Shown here: in pieces, positions 12,087 through 21,690 of the stretch
Layout: every line of letters begins with the position of its first letter
How positions within the stretch are numbered: position 1 is the first letter of the stretch
Assembly: GCA_019054805.1 (NCBI GenBank)
Contig: JAHQIY010000037.1
Coordinates: forward strand, 62,001-126,000
Direction of reading: 5' to 3'
Source of the DNA: Brachionus manjavacas
Taxonomy: Eukaryota > Rotifera > Eurotatoria > Ploima > Brachionidae
Length of the DNA stretch: 64,000 bases
Position numbers and translations under genes: made by a program
Notes under the pieces: model-generated
The model's database searches: none
The model's input: the letters and a program-made list of their open reading frames with translations, nothing else
Told to the model about the DNA's origin: nothing

Positions 12087-13734
12087 ATTTTGCTTAAAAA
12101 TTTACTTAAACATAAAAATTTTATAAATGTTGCAAATTATAATTTTTTTGAATTAATTCCTATTTTTATTTCAAAATTAAATTTAATTTCTGCATTTTTA
12201 TTTATTTTGAATTTATTGATGAAGATACTAAAAAAAATTTAAATATATTCTTTATTGTAAAAAATTGAAAAGATAAATTTCAATTTTTTTTTGAATTTAA
12301 TGGAATTCAAATTTTTCTTAGAGATCTTGTCTCATTATTCAGGTTAATTCAATTTTGAAGTAATAGAATAGAAAGTCGAGAGTTAATGTTGTAAGATTAA
12401 AGAATAAAAACATTAATAGTTTAAAAAAATTGAATTTCTTTTAAGACTCAAAATAAAATGGCCTTTGTTTCTAATAAATTCAAGTTTTGTCCGATGTATT
12501 CAAACATATCTTTAAAATTAGAATGCGAAGTAAAAGCGACCACTTGACAATGATAAAATAAAATTATCTATTTAATTAATAGGTATAAAAAATTTAATAA
12601 AATTTATCGAATTAATTCTCTGACAAGAAATTGATTTGAAAATTAAGAGTCTTGACCCTATTTTGATTTTTAATTTTTTATGTCAATTCTTTTTCTTAAA
12701 TGCTTTTCTATATTTCATTTAAGTCATTTGAAGACTTAAATAAAATGGTCAAAGAATTCAAGGAAGCAAGAATAAAAGAAACTAATTGGAAACTAGATAT
12801 TCTAATTACCGATTCAGCTGTAATTGATTAAGGGTTGACTGGGTAGTGGTATAATTTACTATTTTTGTGGTTACAGTTCACTATGGCCCATTAATTATTA
12901 ACTTTTTAAGAATAAAAGAATAAAGGCTTTTGTCAATTTCTCTTGTTATTTACGTAAATCGTTTAAAGCTTTTAAAGAAAAAAGTCAACTTTTTTTTTCT
13001 GAAAATAAATTCTAATATTTTTTTACTGAATTTTAAATAAATTGAAAATTTCGGATAATTGAAGTTCACGATCAAATTTAAATTTCAAAAAAAAATTTTT
13101 AGTTTTAGATTTAAGAAAAAGTTATTTTTATCAATTTTTTTAATAATAAATGACCTGACTTTAATAAATATGATTTTTTAATCTTTAAAAAGGTAGAAAG
13201 TTATATGAATTTATTATATATGAAGTAAAGATAATATCTTAATCAATATTTTGAGATTTTTCAATACAAAACTTAACTTGGTTTCACTCTAATTATTTTA
13301 TAAATATTAAAATATGTTTGAGACTTTATTTGGAGACCTAAATGTGGATTTTTAATTTATTTTAAAAGTTCTCAAATAAAGATTTTTAGTTTCTAGTAGA
13401 AGTAGTAAAATTAACAACAACCAGCTTCACCAACCACCCATCAATCTTTTCCTTTAAACTGTTAGGACAATTTTTATTTCTTCTAGCAATTTGTTCCATT
13501 CATTCACTATTTTATTGGTAAATAGTCGTATCTTCTCGTATCAGGCATTGTGTTTAACTTTAATTGATCCCGTTTAACTTTTACCATATTGATTGCAATC
13601 TTAAAAATTTAAATCATATCACCTCAAAATCGTCTAATTTTTTATTTTAGTGTAAAATTATATCATTTGAGATCTAATAAGTTCTATTAAATCAGAAAAA
13701 CTATTAAAAAGGATTTAAATATCAATTTATTAGA

Positions 13735-13860
13735 AGTAGTATTACTATAAATGCTTTGAAACTATTGACTGACTTCGCATTAACTGCATTTGATGACAAC
13801 CTGTTCCATGTCTCGACAACTCTGTTCGTTAAGAAATTGTAGCGATACCGTCCTCTTTTT
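13735..13860 (-). pseudogene. LINE (Jockey/CR1-like) reverse transcriptase C-terminal relic
   Basis: The minus strand reads approximately FLTNRVVETWNRLSSNAVN and then AKSVNSFKAFI. This matches the conserved end of Jockey/CR1-like LINE proteins (the F-x-N-R-V...W-N-x-L-P...S-x-N-x-F-K segment), which is also present in the LINE relics at 20.4 kb and 38.8 kb. Upstream domains are missing, as expected of a 5'-truncated copy, and it is mutated. Similar but more decayed sequence may continue to about 13420. Confidence 0.55.
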
Positions 13861-14105
13861 TTATTTCCCTTACCAACTTTTTATCAAATGGACTTCTTAA
13901 ATTTAGAGTCAAACACTTAAATAATCTCAATGTCGTCCATGTTATTGAAATTATTTTAATAAGTATTTTTTTCATTTGATAGATAATCATACAAGAATTA
14001 TAATGATATACAAGGTTTTACCTGTTGCTCCGCTGCCAGAATAATAAAAATAAAAGAAAAAGAAATCAGTATTGATCATTTAATTTATTAATTTATTTTA
14101 TTTTT

Positions 14106-14183
14106 TATATTGAAAAATTCTAATTAAAAATTGATTTTAAAAATTATATTGAAAAATTCTAATTAAAAATTGATTTTAAAAAT
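14106..14183 (+). repeat. 39-bp tandem duplication
   Basis: The segment starting TATATTGAAAAATTCTAATT occurs twice in a row (14106 and 14145) with essentially no divergence, indicating a recent local duplication. Confidence 0.9.
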
Positions 14184-14227
14184 TTTTTTTCATAAGTGTT
14201 GATTAAATGATTTAATGAATATTTCTG

Positions 14228-14408
14228 TACAGTATGTAACAATTATTTTATTTTTACCCATTTTTTCTCTATTTTGTCAGAATTTTAGGTAGTCTAACTT
14301 CAGAGCTATTATTTAAAAAAAAAGGATAGTTAACGATTTTTTTAATTGCAAAAAAACAATATTTTTATTTTTTTTTAACTTGATTCTAACTTTTTGTGAC
14401 ATACTGTA
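14228..14408. mobile_element. Tc1/mariner-type MITE, 181 bp
   Basis: The ends are inverted copies of TACAGTATGTMACAA: the left end begins at 14228 and the right end finishes at 14408. They include a TA at each edge, the target site of Tc1/mariner elements. The interior is AT-rich and non-coding. The first bases (CAGTATGT) match the end of the Tc1-like element at 30557, so that family is the likely source of transposase. Confidence 0.75.
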
Positions 14409-14966
14409 CAAACAAAATTTCTTCTTAGAAAAACTTGAATGAATGAATTTAAATGAATTTGAATGTTTTTTTCTTTTCTTAATTTGTTTAATTAAAATTT
14501 ATTTTTAAGTTGTAAAATAAATTAATACACATTATGTAATCTAAAAAAATGGATTAAGACAATTATAAAAGCACTATATTCAAATATTAAAGTTAGTTAT
14601 CGTAAATTTTTAAAATAAAAATTAAATACTACTAATTAAACGGTCAGTAAATAAATATAAATTTTTAGTATTTTTTTTAATATTTTCTGAAAAAAATTTT
14701 TTTATTTAAATCAGTAAAAATTAAAAAATGATCAGTATTTTAAATATATTGTCAGCACAAAATTCTAAAATAGTCAGTAAAATAATTGCTTTTTGTCGGT
14801 AAAAAAATCAAATCAGTCAATAAATAGATAATTTACTGTCAGTTTATAGTTGTCAGTAAAACTTAAGTCAATAAAAAAAAGAAAAAAAAGGAAAATTAAA
14901 GCAATTTATTTAGCAAGACAATACAAAAGTAAATTAAAGTAAAAAGAATAAAAATAAAAAAAATTC

Positions 14967-15065
14967 AATCGACCAACAAGCCTTTTTGGGCACGCTTGGG
15001 TCTTCCTCTCTTTCTCTTTTCTCCAATTGGAATTTGTTTTGCTTCAGCAGGTAACAAGCGCTTCA
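14967..15065 (-). pseudogene. MULE transposase C-terminal relic
   Basis: The minus strand encodes KRLLPAEAKQIPIG, EKRKRGRPKRAQKGLLVD and a stop. This AT-hook-like GRPKRA tail is typical of the end of animal Mutator-like (MULE) transposases, immediately after the SWIM zinc finger. The SWIM and catalytic parts are not readable upstream (15066-15300). A second MULE relic lies at 37257. Confidence 0.55.
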
Positions 15066-15634
15066 TTTACGGATTCTTTGTTCGATGCCCGATTCCTAGA
15101 ATATATTTCTTTAAAAACAAGAACATGAGCATCTAGCTTCTCTCCATTTATTTTCATTCTTTGGGAATTGAACAATCAAACACTGAGTGCTCTTTTTTAA
15201 ATTGTTCAAATGTATTCCATTTATAATATTTCAAAAATGAAAATGCTTACAATTTTCACTTGAATTATTTTTTATATGAACCTGAAAAAAAATTTGAAAC
15301 TTTGCTTTTTTACAATGTTATTTCAACAATAGATACATTTTTTATTATTGAGGATATTATTTAATGTTGAAAATTAATCACCTTTAACAGTATTTAATCT
15401 ATTATAGATTTTTTTGACATCACCAACATTTGCTTTAATTTTTCAATCAAAATTAATTGTCTAGAATGCGCACAGTTTTCTAGTAATCTCTTATTTTTCT
15501 CTCTTGTATCTAAAGACAAAAACTTTTACAATTTGCTTATAATTATTATTATTTAAATAAACTATTTAATATTTTTTACTTATTTAACATTTATTTTTAT
15601 CTCTAGAAGCTCTTGCTCGATCAGAATTTTTTAC

Positions 15635-15685
15635 AAATTATTATTATTGTTATTATTTATTGATTTTAGCCTCTTAGGCAAATTA
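15635..15685 (-). repeat. Hairpin plus short-repeat tail of a non-LTR element
   Basis: On the minus strand the sequence reads TTGCCTAAGAGGCTAAAATC and then runs of AATA/AAT. The stem GCCTAAGAGGC plus tail matches the layout at 10080-10118. No open frame is attached, so it is presumably a very short 5'-truncated insertion. Confidence 0.4.
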
Positions 15686-15744
15686 AAAAAAGTTACATAT
15701 TGAAAAAAATGAATAAAAATCAAGTTTTCTTCATTCGAAAAACT

Positions 15745-16224
15745 AAAGTTCACGAAATTCAAAACTTTAGTGCTAAAATTCGTAATCTACGCCCTCAAAA
15801 ACCCCAAAAAAAATTTTTTTTTGAAGGGGGAAAAAAAAATTTTTTACACCCAGGGTTCCAAAAATAGCAAACCCTTTAAAAAGTTGTTTTTCTTTAAGAC
15901 TCAAAATCTCAAAGATAAAACTTAAATATACTAAAAAAGTGTATATATTCTGAAAGAGCATAAAATTCTCTACATGCTGATGTAATTTAGAAAAAAAAAA
16001 GGTGTGCCGGTTTTTGTTGGCTAAAAAAAGGAAAAAAATGTGTTTTTTCTGGTTTAAATCGTATCTCCTCCGATGGATCAATTATGACCGGATTTTTTTT
16101 TTTTTACTAAATCTAGACAAAATTCTGAACAATTCTGTGGTTTTACTTTTTTATTTTATTGCTTTATTTGAGTCAAAAATGTGAAATTCAGATAGCACTA
16201 AAGTTTTGAATTTCGTGAACTTTA
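15745..16224. mobile_element. MITE with AAGTTCACGAAATTC terminal inverted repeats, about 480 bp
   Basis: The left end AAAGTTCACGAAATTCAAA (15745) is matched by its reverse complement at 16195-16223, and TA lies at both edges. The inverted repeats are about 28-29 bp and nearly perfect. The interior (15835-16060) recurs without the ends at 29718-29930, so the family has at least two copies here. Short open frames inside are chance frames, so the element is non-autonomous. Confidence 0.75.
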
Positions 16225-16906
16225 AATTCAAAAATAAATAAATTATCCATTTGACTGAATCAATCAACTAACGATCTTTTTGAGCAAAATTGTACTCATA
16301 AAAAAAATGGAATTTTGACTGTAGTATTTTTTAAAAAACATACATTTCAAAATTTTGACTTAACTTGTGATATCTAAACAAATGTGCACAAAACCAAGGT
16401 AAAAGTAAGTTTATTCTGACATATTTATATTATCGTGTACATGCAAGCATGTTTAGTTAATAATCAAATTTTAATAATTTTTTTTACATTTGCAACTCAC
16501 ACGCGCGTGAGATTTCTCAACAAATTTCTCAAGTCTCCATTTTTTTTCCTATTACTAAAACAAAATCGCTTCAAGAAAAAAAAAATTCAAACAAATTTTT
16601 CCATTAGTATATAAATTCAAATTTTTTCTTTTTTCCCAAACAAAAATATCAACATTCACAGGCATCAACTAGAAAACTAAGAACCCAAGAAAAATTTCCC
16701 TTTCAGTGCATACAAAAACGCTGCATACGCACACTAATCTTCTCTCTTTCTGTGTATGCGTGTATGTGTGTGTGTGACACAAAATAATTTAGCCCCTTCA
16801 TTAAGTGTCATTCAACGGACCTAGATAAACGCGTGCACTCACTTTTTTGTTGTTGACAAGTCGTGCGGCTAAATTGAAACAAAAAAAAATTGCCAGTGTG
16901 ACCACA

Positions 16907-18700
16907 ATGGATGAATTGTCTTTGGAGAGGACTATGAGCGGTGCGGAGCGAGAAGGCGAGAAGCGAGCGGACGAAGAGCCGATGCTGGTCGACGAGGCGG
17001 AGAGCGACCCGAGCGGCGACATCCTGCTAGTGACCAACGAGCTGGTGAACGCGGCCGAGCTCAACTCGCTGATGCAGAGCGAGGCGCCGGGCAGCCACGA
17101 CGACTCGCAGACCAACGACCTGGAGGCGAACGCCGAGTCGGACGCGAACATGGAGCAGAACCCGGGCTCGCTGAGCCTCAACGACGCCCAGCTGGACCAG
17201 TGCGACGACTCCAATCTGCAGGAGGACAACGACGCCGACATCAGCTTCAAACAAGACCTGGAGGACACGCTGGCGCTGTCGCCCAGCGGCGCTCTCTCCT
17301 CCGGCTCGTTCATTCTCAACGGCTCCAATGTGTCCACGCACACGTTCCGCAAGACCGAATGGGACGTCAAAAAGCTGGAGAACTATGTGCGCCAGTCGTA
17401 CGGCGACATCACGCCCATGGAAAACATGGAGCCCGCTCAGATGAACACCTACTTGAAGAGCTTTTTCGAGCTGGCCAAAAAGTCCGACGGCATGGAGTAC
17501 GAGCCCGAGAGCTTGATCGGCTTCATGAACTCGTTCGAGCGCTACCTCAAGACCAAAAACTACGCCGAGAGCCTGCTGCGCTCCGAGACGTTCAAGGAGG
17601 CGCGCACCATCCTCAAGAAGAAACGCGACCTGGTCAGGTCGATTGGCAAGCTCATCCGCACCAAGACCAAGGACACATGCTACTTGCTCCAATTTCACCG
17701 CAATCTGCTCAAAGAAAAGGGCCTGCTGAACCGCGACAACCCGGACTGCTTGCTCGCCGAAATCTACCTCAACAACATGATTTACTTTGGCGAGTTTTTG
17801 AAAGAGGACAAAGCGTGGCGCGGCAACCTCAACTTGGTGTGGGGCGACATGCTGCTCGAACGAGACGCTCACAACGGCCTCGAGTACTTGACTTTGGCCA
17901 CCTATGCCAAAAAGACGACGCGCAATCCGCCCACGCTGCCCGGCCAGCCCCGCACCACCCACCGCACCAAGACGGGCACGCAAACGAGCAAGTTGAGGGC
18001 GGCCGCGGCCGCCGCTGCCTCCAGCTCGACCGGCATCGAGCTCAATTGCCCTCGGGTGTACACGCGCCAGCCCGCCCTCTATTGTCCCATCGAGGCGTAC
18101 AAAATTTATCGCTCGCGTCGACCAAACAATTGTCTGGACCGCGATTCGCCTTTTTATCTCGCTCCGTTGTTCAAGTCCAAAAACAACTCCAAAACTTGGT
18201 ACAAAGCGTTGGCCATGTCGTGTCAGCGCCTCGACGCCCTCTTCTACTGTTTGTTTAAGAAGGCGGGCGTTGACTTGACCAGTTTGGCGTCCATGAGTCA
18301 ACAGCAGCAGCAGCAAGCGGTGGCCGCCGCCGCCTCCATTATGGGCAACGAGGGCAATGCCATTTCGCCGGCCGGATGGAAGCCCGGCATCAAGGAGCCC
18401 AATCACATTACCGACGTCAATGAGCTCGTCACCAACGGATATGCCTCGAGCAATTCACTGACGGCTGGTTGCCATGGCAACAGCAGTGCAAATAATTCGC
18501 CTCAGGCGGCCACTGGCGCCCAGTCCGCTCAGTTCTATTCGGCCAATTCAAGTCAGCATACTCAGCATATTGTTACGACTGTGCCCGCTCAGGTTCAGGT
18601 TCAAGTGCAGATACAAGTTCAGATTGTGCCACAGCACCAGCAGCAGCATCATCAGCAGATCAATTCGAATCAAAATTCCGCTCTAACTCTCCTCGCCTAA
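16907..18700 (+). CDS. DUF3504 (Crypton-derived) nuclear protein, QRICH1/KIAA1958 type
   Basis: This is a single exon of 597 aa. The ATG at 16907 is the first in frame, although the frame is open upstream without an ATG. Residues 1-145 are acidic and disordered. About 147-455 match the DUF3504 domain, a tyrosine-recombinase-like fold domesticated from Crypton transposons. Landmarks are EWDVKKLENYVRQSY, LNNMIYFG, GLEYLTLATYAKKTTR, CPIEAYKIYRSRRP, DSPFYLAPL and TWYKALAMS, in the order seen in QRICH1, ZMYM2/3/4 and KIAA1958. No MYM zinc fingers are present, so QRICH1- or KIAA1958-like is the best label. The C-terminus is rich in Gln, Ala, Ser and a QVQVQIQV run. A transcriptional or chromatin role is inferred from relatives. 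The gene is far richer in G+C than its surroundings and its opposite strand has long artefactual frames. The stop overlaps a TAAATAAA polyadenylation-like signal. Confidence 0.8.
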   Translation: MDELSLERTMSGAEREGEKRADEEPMLVDEAESDPSGDILLVTNELVNAAELNSLMQSEAPGSHDDSQTNDLEANAESDANMEQNPGSLSLNDAQLDQCDDSNLQEDNDADISFKQDLEDTLALSPSGALSSGSFILNGSNVSTHTFRKTEWDVKKLENYVRQSYGDITPMENMEPAQMNTYLKSFFELAKKSDGMEYEPESLIGFMNSFERYLKTKNYAESLLRSETFKEARTILKKKRDLVRSIGKLIRTKTKDTCYLLQFHRNLLKEKGLLNRDNPDCLLAEIYLNNMIYFGEFLKEDKAWRGNLNLVWGDMLLERDAHNGLEYLTLATYAKKTTRNPPTLPGQPRTTHRTKTGTQTSKLRAAAAAAASSSTGIELNCPRVYTRQPALYCPIEAYKIYRSRRPNNCLDRDSPFYLAPLFKSKNNSKTWYKALAMSCQRLDALFYCLFKKAGVDLTSLASMSQQQQQQAVAAAASIMGNEGNAISPAGWKPGIKEPNHITDVNELVTNGYASSNSLTAGCHGNSSANNSPQAATGAQSAQFYSANSSQHTQHIVTTVPAQVQVQVQIQVQIVPQHQQQHHQQINSNQNSALTLLA

Positions 18701-20429
18701 ATAAAGATATTATTTTATTGTTGTTGATGTTGTTGTTGCTTTTTCTTGTTATATTCACATTCACATTCAAAGTTTAAATAAAATAATATTTGGTACTTGC
18801 TGTATAAAATTGTCTGTTAAATATATTTTGTTTTTGTTCTAACAAGCTTGAATTAGACATTTGATTTGCTTTGCTTTGCTACTTAATCCTTTTAAATATT
18901 TTACAAATCTATTAATTAAATAAATCGTTTAATTCAATTTAAACTAAAATTGTTTTTATTTTCTATTTAATTTAATTGTTTGTTTTGACTGCCAACAAAA
19001 AAATACTCAATTTAAAATAAAATATGTATGAAGAATTTAAGAATTTAAAATGTTACAGGCGGTCAAATTTGGTTACCTAAAGTGACAAAAATAGAAAAAA
19101 GTTTTCATCTAATAATGATCAAAATTTAAATTTTAGTCTTCAGATTTAACTATTTTTCAAAAATGTTAAGGTTCAAAATGAAGGCAATTAAATTTGATGT
19201 GAATTATGTGGAGAATGTTCTGAAATTCCAGCAAATTGCCAACAAAATCTGGGGAATGGACAAATTCATGTCTGAGTGTTTTTCACGCACATGAGCCGAG
19301 TTGTAAAGCAAAAATGTCAAGACGATTAACAATGCTATATCTCAAACAAGGATATTTAGTAAAAGTACTTGGACTTTTAATTAGTCAGTGCTCATATGTT
19401 ACTCTAGAAACAATTATAAGAGGCGCTTAAAAATATTCTACAACTTAAAAAAGAAACAAATTAATAGAAGAAATTCGCGAATAATAAAACAGACAAAAGA
19501 GGTAGAAACCGTGTAAAAAATCCGATCACATTAGAGCAGATCGCAAAGTTAAATCGTCAAATGGCATGATAATCAAAATTTGATTTTGAGACTAATTGTT
19601 TAATTTTAATTTTCAAGGTTAATAAACAAGTTAGTGTCCTTGCCATGAGAAACCGATTAACTCTTCATTTATTTATTTTTATTAAATAATTATTACAAAT
19701 TAAAAATAAAAAAATAATATAATTGATTCAAAATAAAAACAAAAAAAATATTATTTCTTAATAGAGCAAAAAATTGAAATTCTAGAATTAAATTTTTTGA
19801 ATATTTTTACAAAATCAATTATTAAATATTGAAACCTTGAATGTTGAAAACTTCAAGTTTTGTTTAAAATTTTTAATGTTAAAAAGCAATTAAGTTATAT
19901 TTTTCCTAGAAATATATTGATGTCATTGAAGTAAATAAAAATTCTACAAGTTATTGTCAGATGTTGTCTGTTGGTTTACAACTAATGAGATACTAAAGGC
20001 AAGCTTTGAAAAACTAAGATTTTGATCTATCCTATAACCTAAGAGACTTGTTTCATCTACGACTTGTAAATTATTTTCAAAAATATTTATCTAATCAGGA
20101 AAATTAGATCGTTTATTTGAAAAGATCATACAATATGTTTTGAATCAATTAATATCAATCTTGTTATATGAACACCAATTATTAAGACTTTTAATGGTAG
20201 TTGAAAAATTTATTAACACTTTCAGCACTTTCCAAATTTTTATCTGAGTGAATTGTCGCATCATCAGCGAACATTTTATGTTAAATACCTAAGAGATAAG
20301 GGAAGTCATTTATTATTTGAGGAAAAGTAGTTGACCTAATACTGAACTTTGCAGTAAACCTTACTTATAGTCTTTTAAACATTTTTGCAATTGGAGACAA
20401 AACTGATACAGTAGTAGTAGTAAAAATAA
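18701..20429. other. Intergenic stretch
   Basis: 3' UTR-like sequence with AATAAA matches follows the DUF3504 gene. The rest is AT-rich. A slightly more complex segment at 19200-19430 has a 64-codon frame (MPTKSGEWTNSCLSVFHAHE...) with no recognised domain. It may be transposon debris. Confidence 0.4.
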
Positions 20430-21690
20430 TCTGCAACTTGAACAAGATTCAAGCAAGTTCTTCTGAGCTGTAGCAGATACTTCACGATTTTCAATGAGCC
20501 ACTTGTCAAGTTTCGATTTGAAACAGTTCAAACTTCTTGCTTCGACCACATCCACCGGCAGACTGTTCCAAACGTTCACAACCCTATTAACAAAAAAGTT
20601 AAATCTTGGTAAACAATTTCTTAACTTGCTCTCGATGCATTGATTTTCTGTGCTTTCTTAAATTGTAGCTTGATTCGTAACCGATATCTAGTCCATTTAC
20701 AAAATTCACACTCCTTAAATTGTTTGCCAATTTGTACATTTGAATTAGATCTCCCCTCTTTTAAACATTGCGCATAGTCGAGGTTTTTAAGACCTGAAAT
20801 AAGTTTTGTGGCTCTTCTCTGCACCTTTTCTAGTTCGATAACTTCTTTCTCGAGAAACGGACATCAAGTGCTAATAGCGTAATCTAAGTGCGGTCTCACT
20901 AACCATGTATAAAGAAGCTTGATATTATTTCTTTCTCGGAATTTAAATGCTTTCCTAATCATGACTAATATTTTGTTTGCTTTTGCTGTACAGTTTCGTA
21001 TTTGGATGTTCCATTTAAGTCATGATTTATATATATCCCAAGATCCTTCTCACAAACTGACTTGGTAGATGGTTTTTAGTTGGGCCAAATTGAATATTAT
21101 AGTCAAATTTCTTGTTTAGCCTTCCAAAATGTACAATCTTACACTTATCGGCATTTAAATTTGTAGACCAATCACTAGACCATATTGCCACATTATCCAA
21201 ATCTTTCTGTAATGTTTCAGTTGGCCTTAAGTTTTTTATGACTGAGATCATTTTGGTATCATCAGCGTAGGCTTCACAATGGGAATTGGTCATCTCCAGC
21301 ATGTCATTTATATAAATAATGACTAGTATAGGTCCTAAAACGGATCCTTGTGGTACACCACTTGTTACCTCGGGCCAATCAGATTGATGCTCTCCCAGCA
21401 CCACTCTTTGGGTACGGCCAACTAAAAAATCTCTGATCCATCGTATCAATTTCTCACCAAAACCATAAAATTTAAGCCTATAAAGCAAATTGTGATGAGA
21501 GGCTTTGTCAAACGCCTTAGCGAAGTCAGCATATATAGCATCAACTGGAAAACTACTTGAAAAAGCATTTGTAATGACGTCGATTGTTTCTAGCAGATTT
21601 GTAGTACACGACTTATTAGAGATAAAACCATGTTGAGCAGCGGATATTAAATCATTTTCCAAAAGGTTTTTTAACATGATATACTCCTGT
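20430..21690 (-). pseudogene. Jockey/CR1-like LINE, reverse transcriptase relic
   Basis: This minus-strand element has lost its 5' half. The longest intact piece (21027-21677) carries reverse transcriptase motifs in order: AAQHGFISNKSCTTNLLE, DFAKAFDKASHHNLL, TSGVPQGSVLGPI and the catalytic EAYADDTKM box, then WSTNLNADKCKIVHFGR. Further fragments at 20621-20824 (VQRRATKLISGLKNL) and 20430-20579 (NVWNSLPVDVVEARSLNCFK) are the conserved C-terminal part, now in other frames. At least two frame changes separate them. No endonuclease domain is present, so the copy is 5'-truncated. It cannot move by itself. Confidence 0.85.

Larger units (their letters stand above)
12087..16906. other. Transposon-rich intergenic region
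   Basis: No host gene is supported. Recognised pieces are a LINE C-terminal relic (13735-13860), a 39-bp direct duplication (14106-14183), a TA-flanked MITE (14228-14408), a MULE transposase C-terminus (14967-15065), a second MITE (15745-16224) and a GT-rich run (about 16740-16780) before the gene at 16907. The rest is low-complexity AT sequence. Confidence 0.6.

Noticed and set aside
17027-18406. A 459-codon antisense frame and a 352-codon shifted frame over the DUF3504 gene
   Set aside because: High GC and codon bias remove stops in other frames. Only the 16907 frame has recognised domain motifs.
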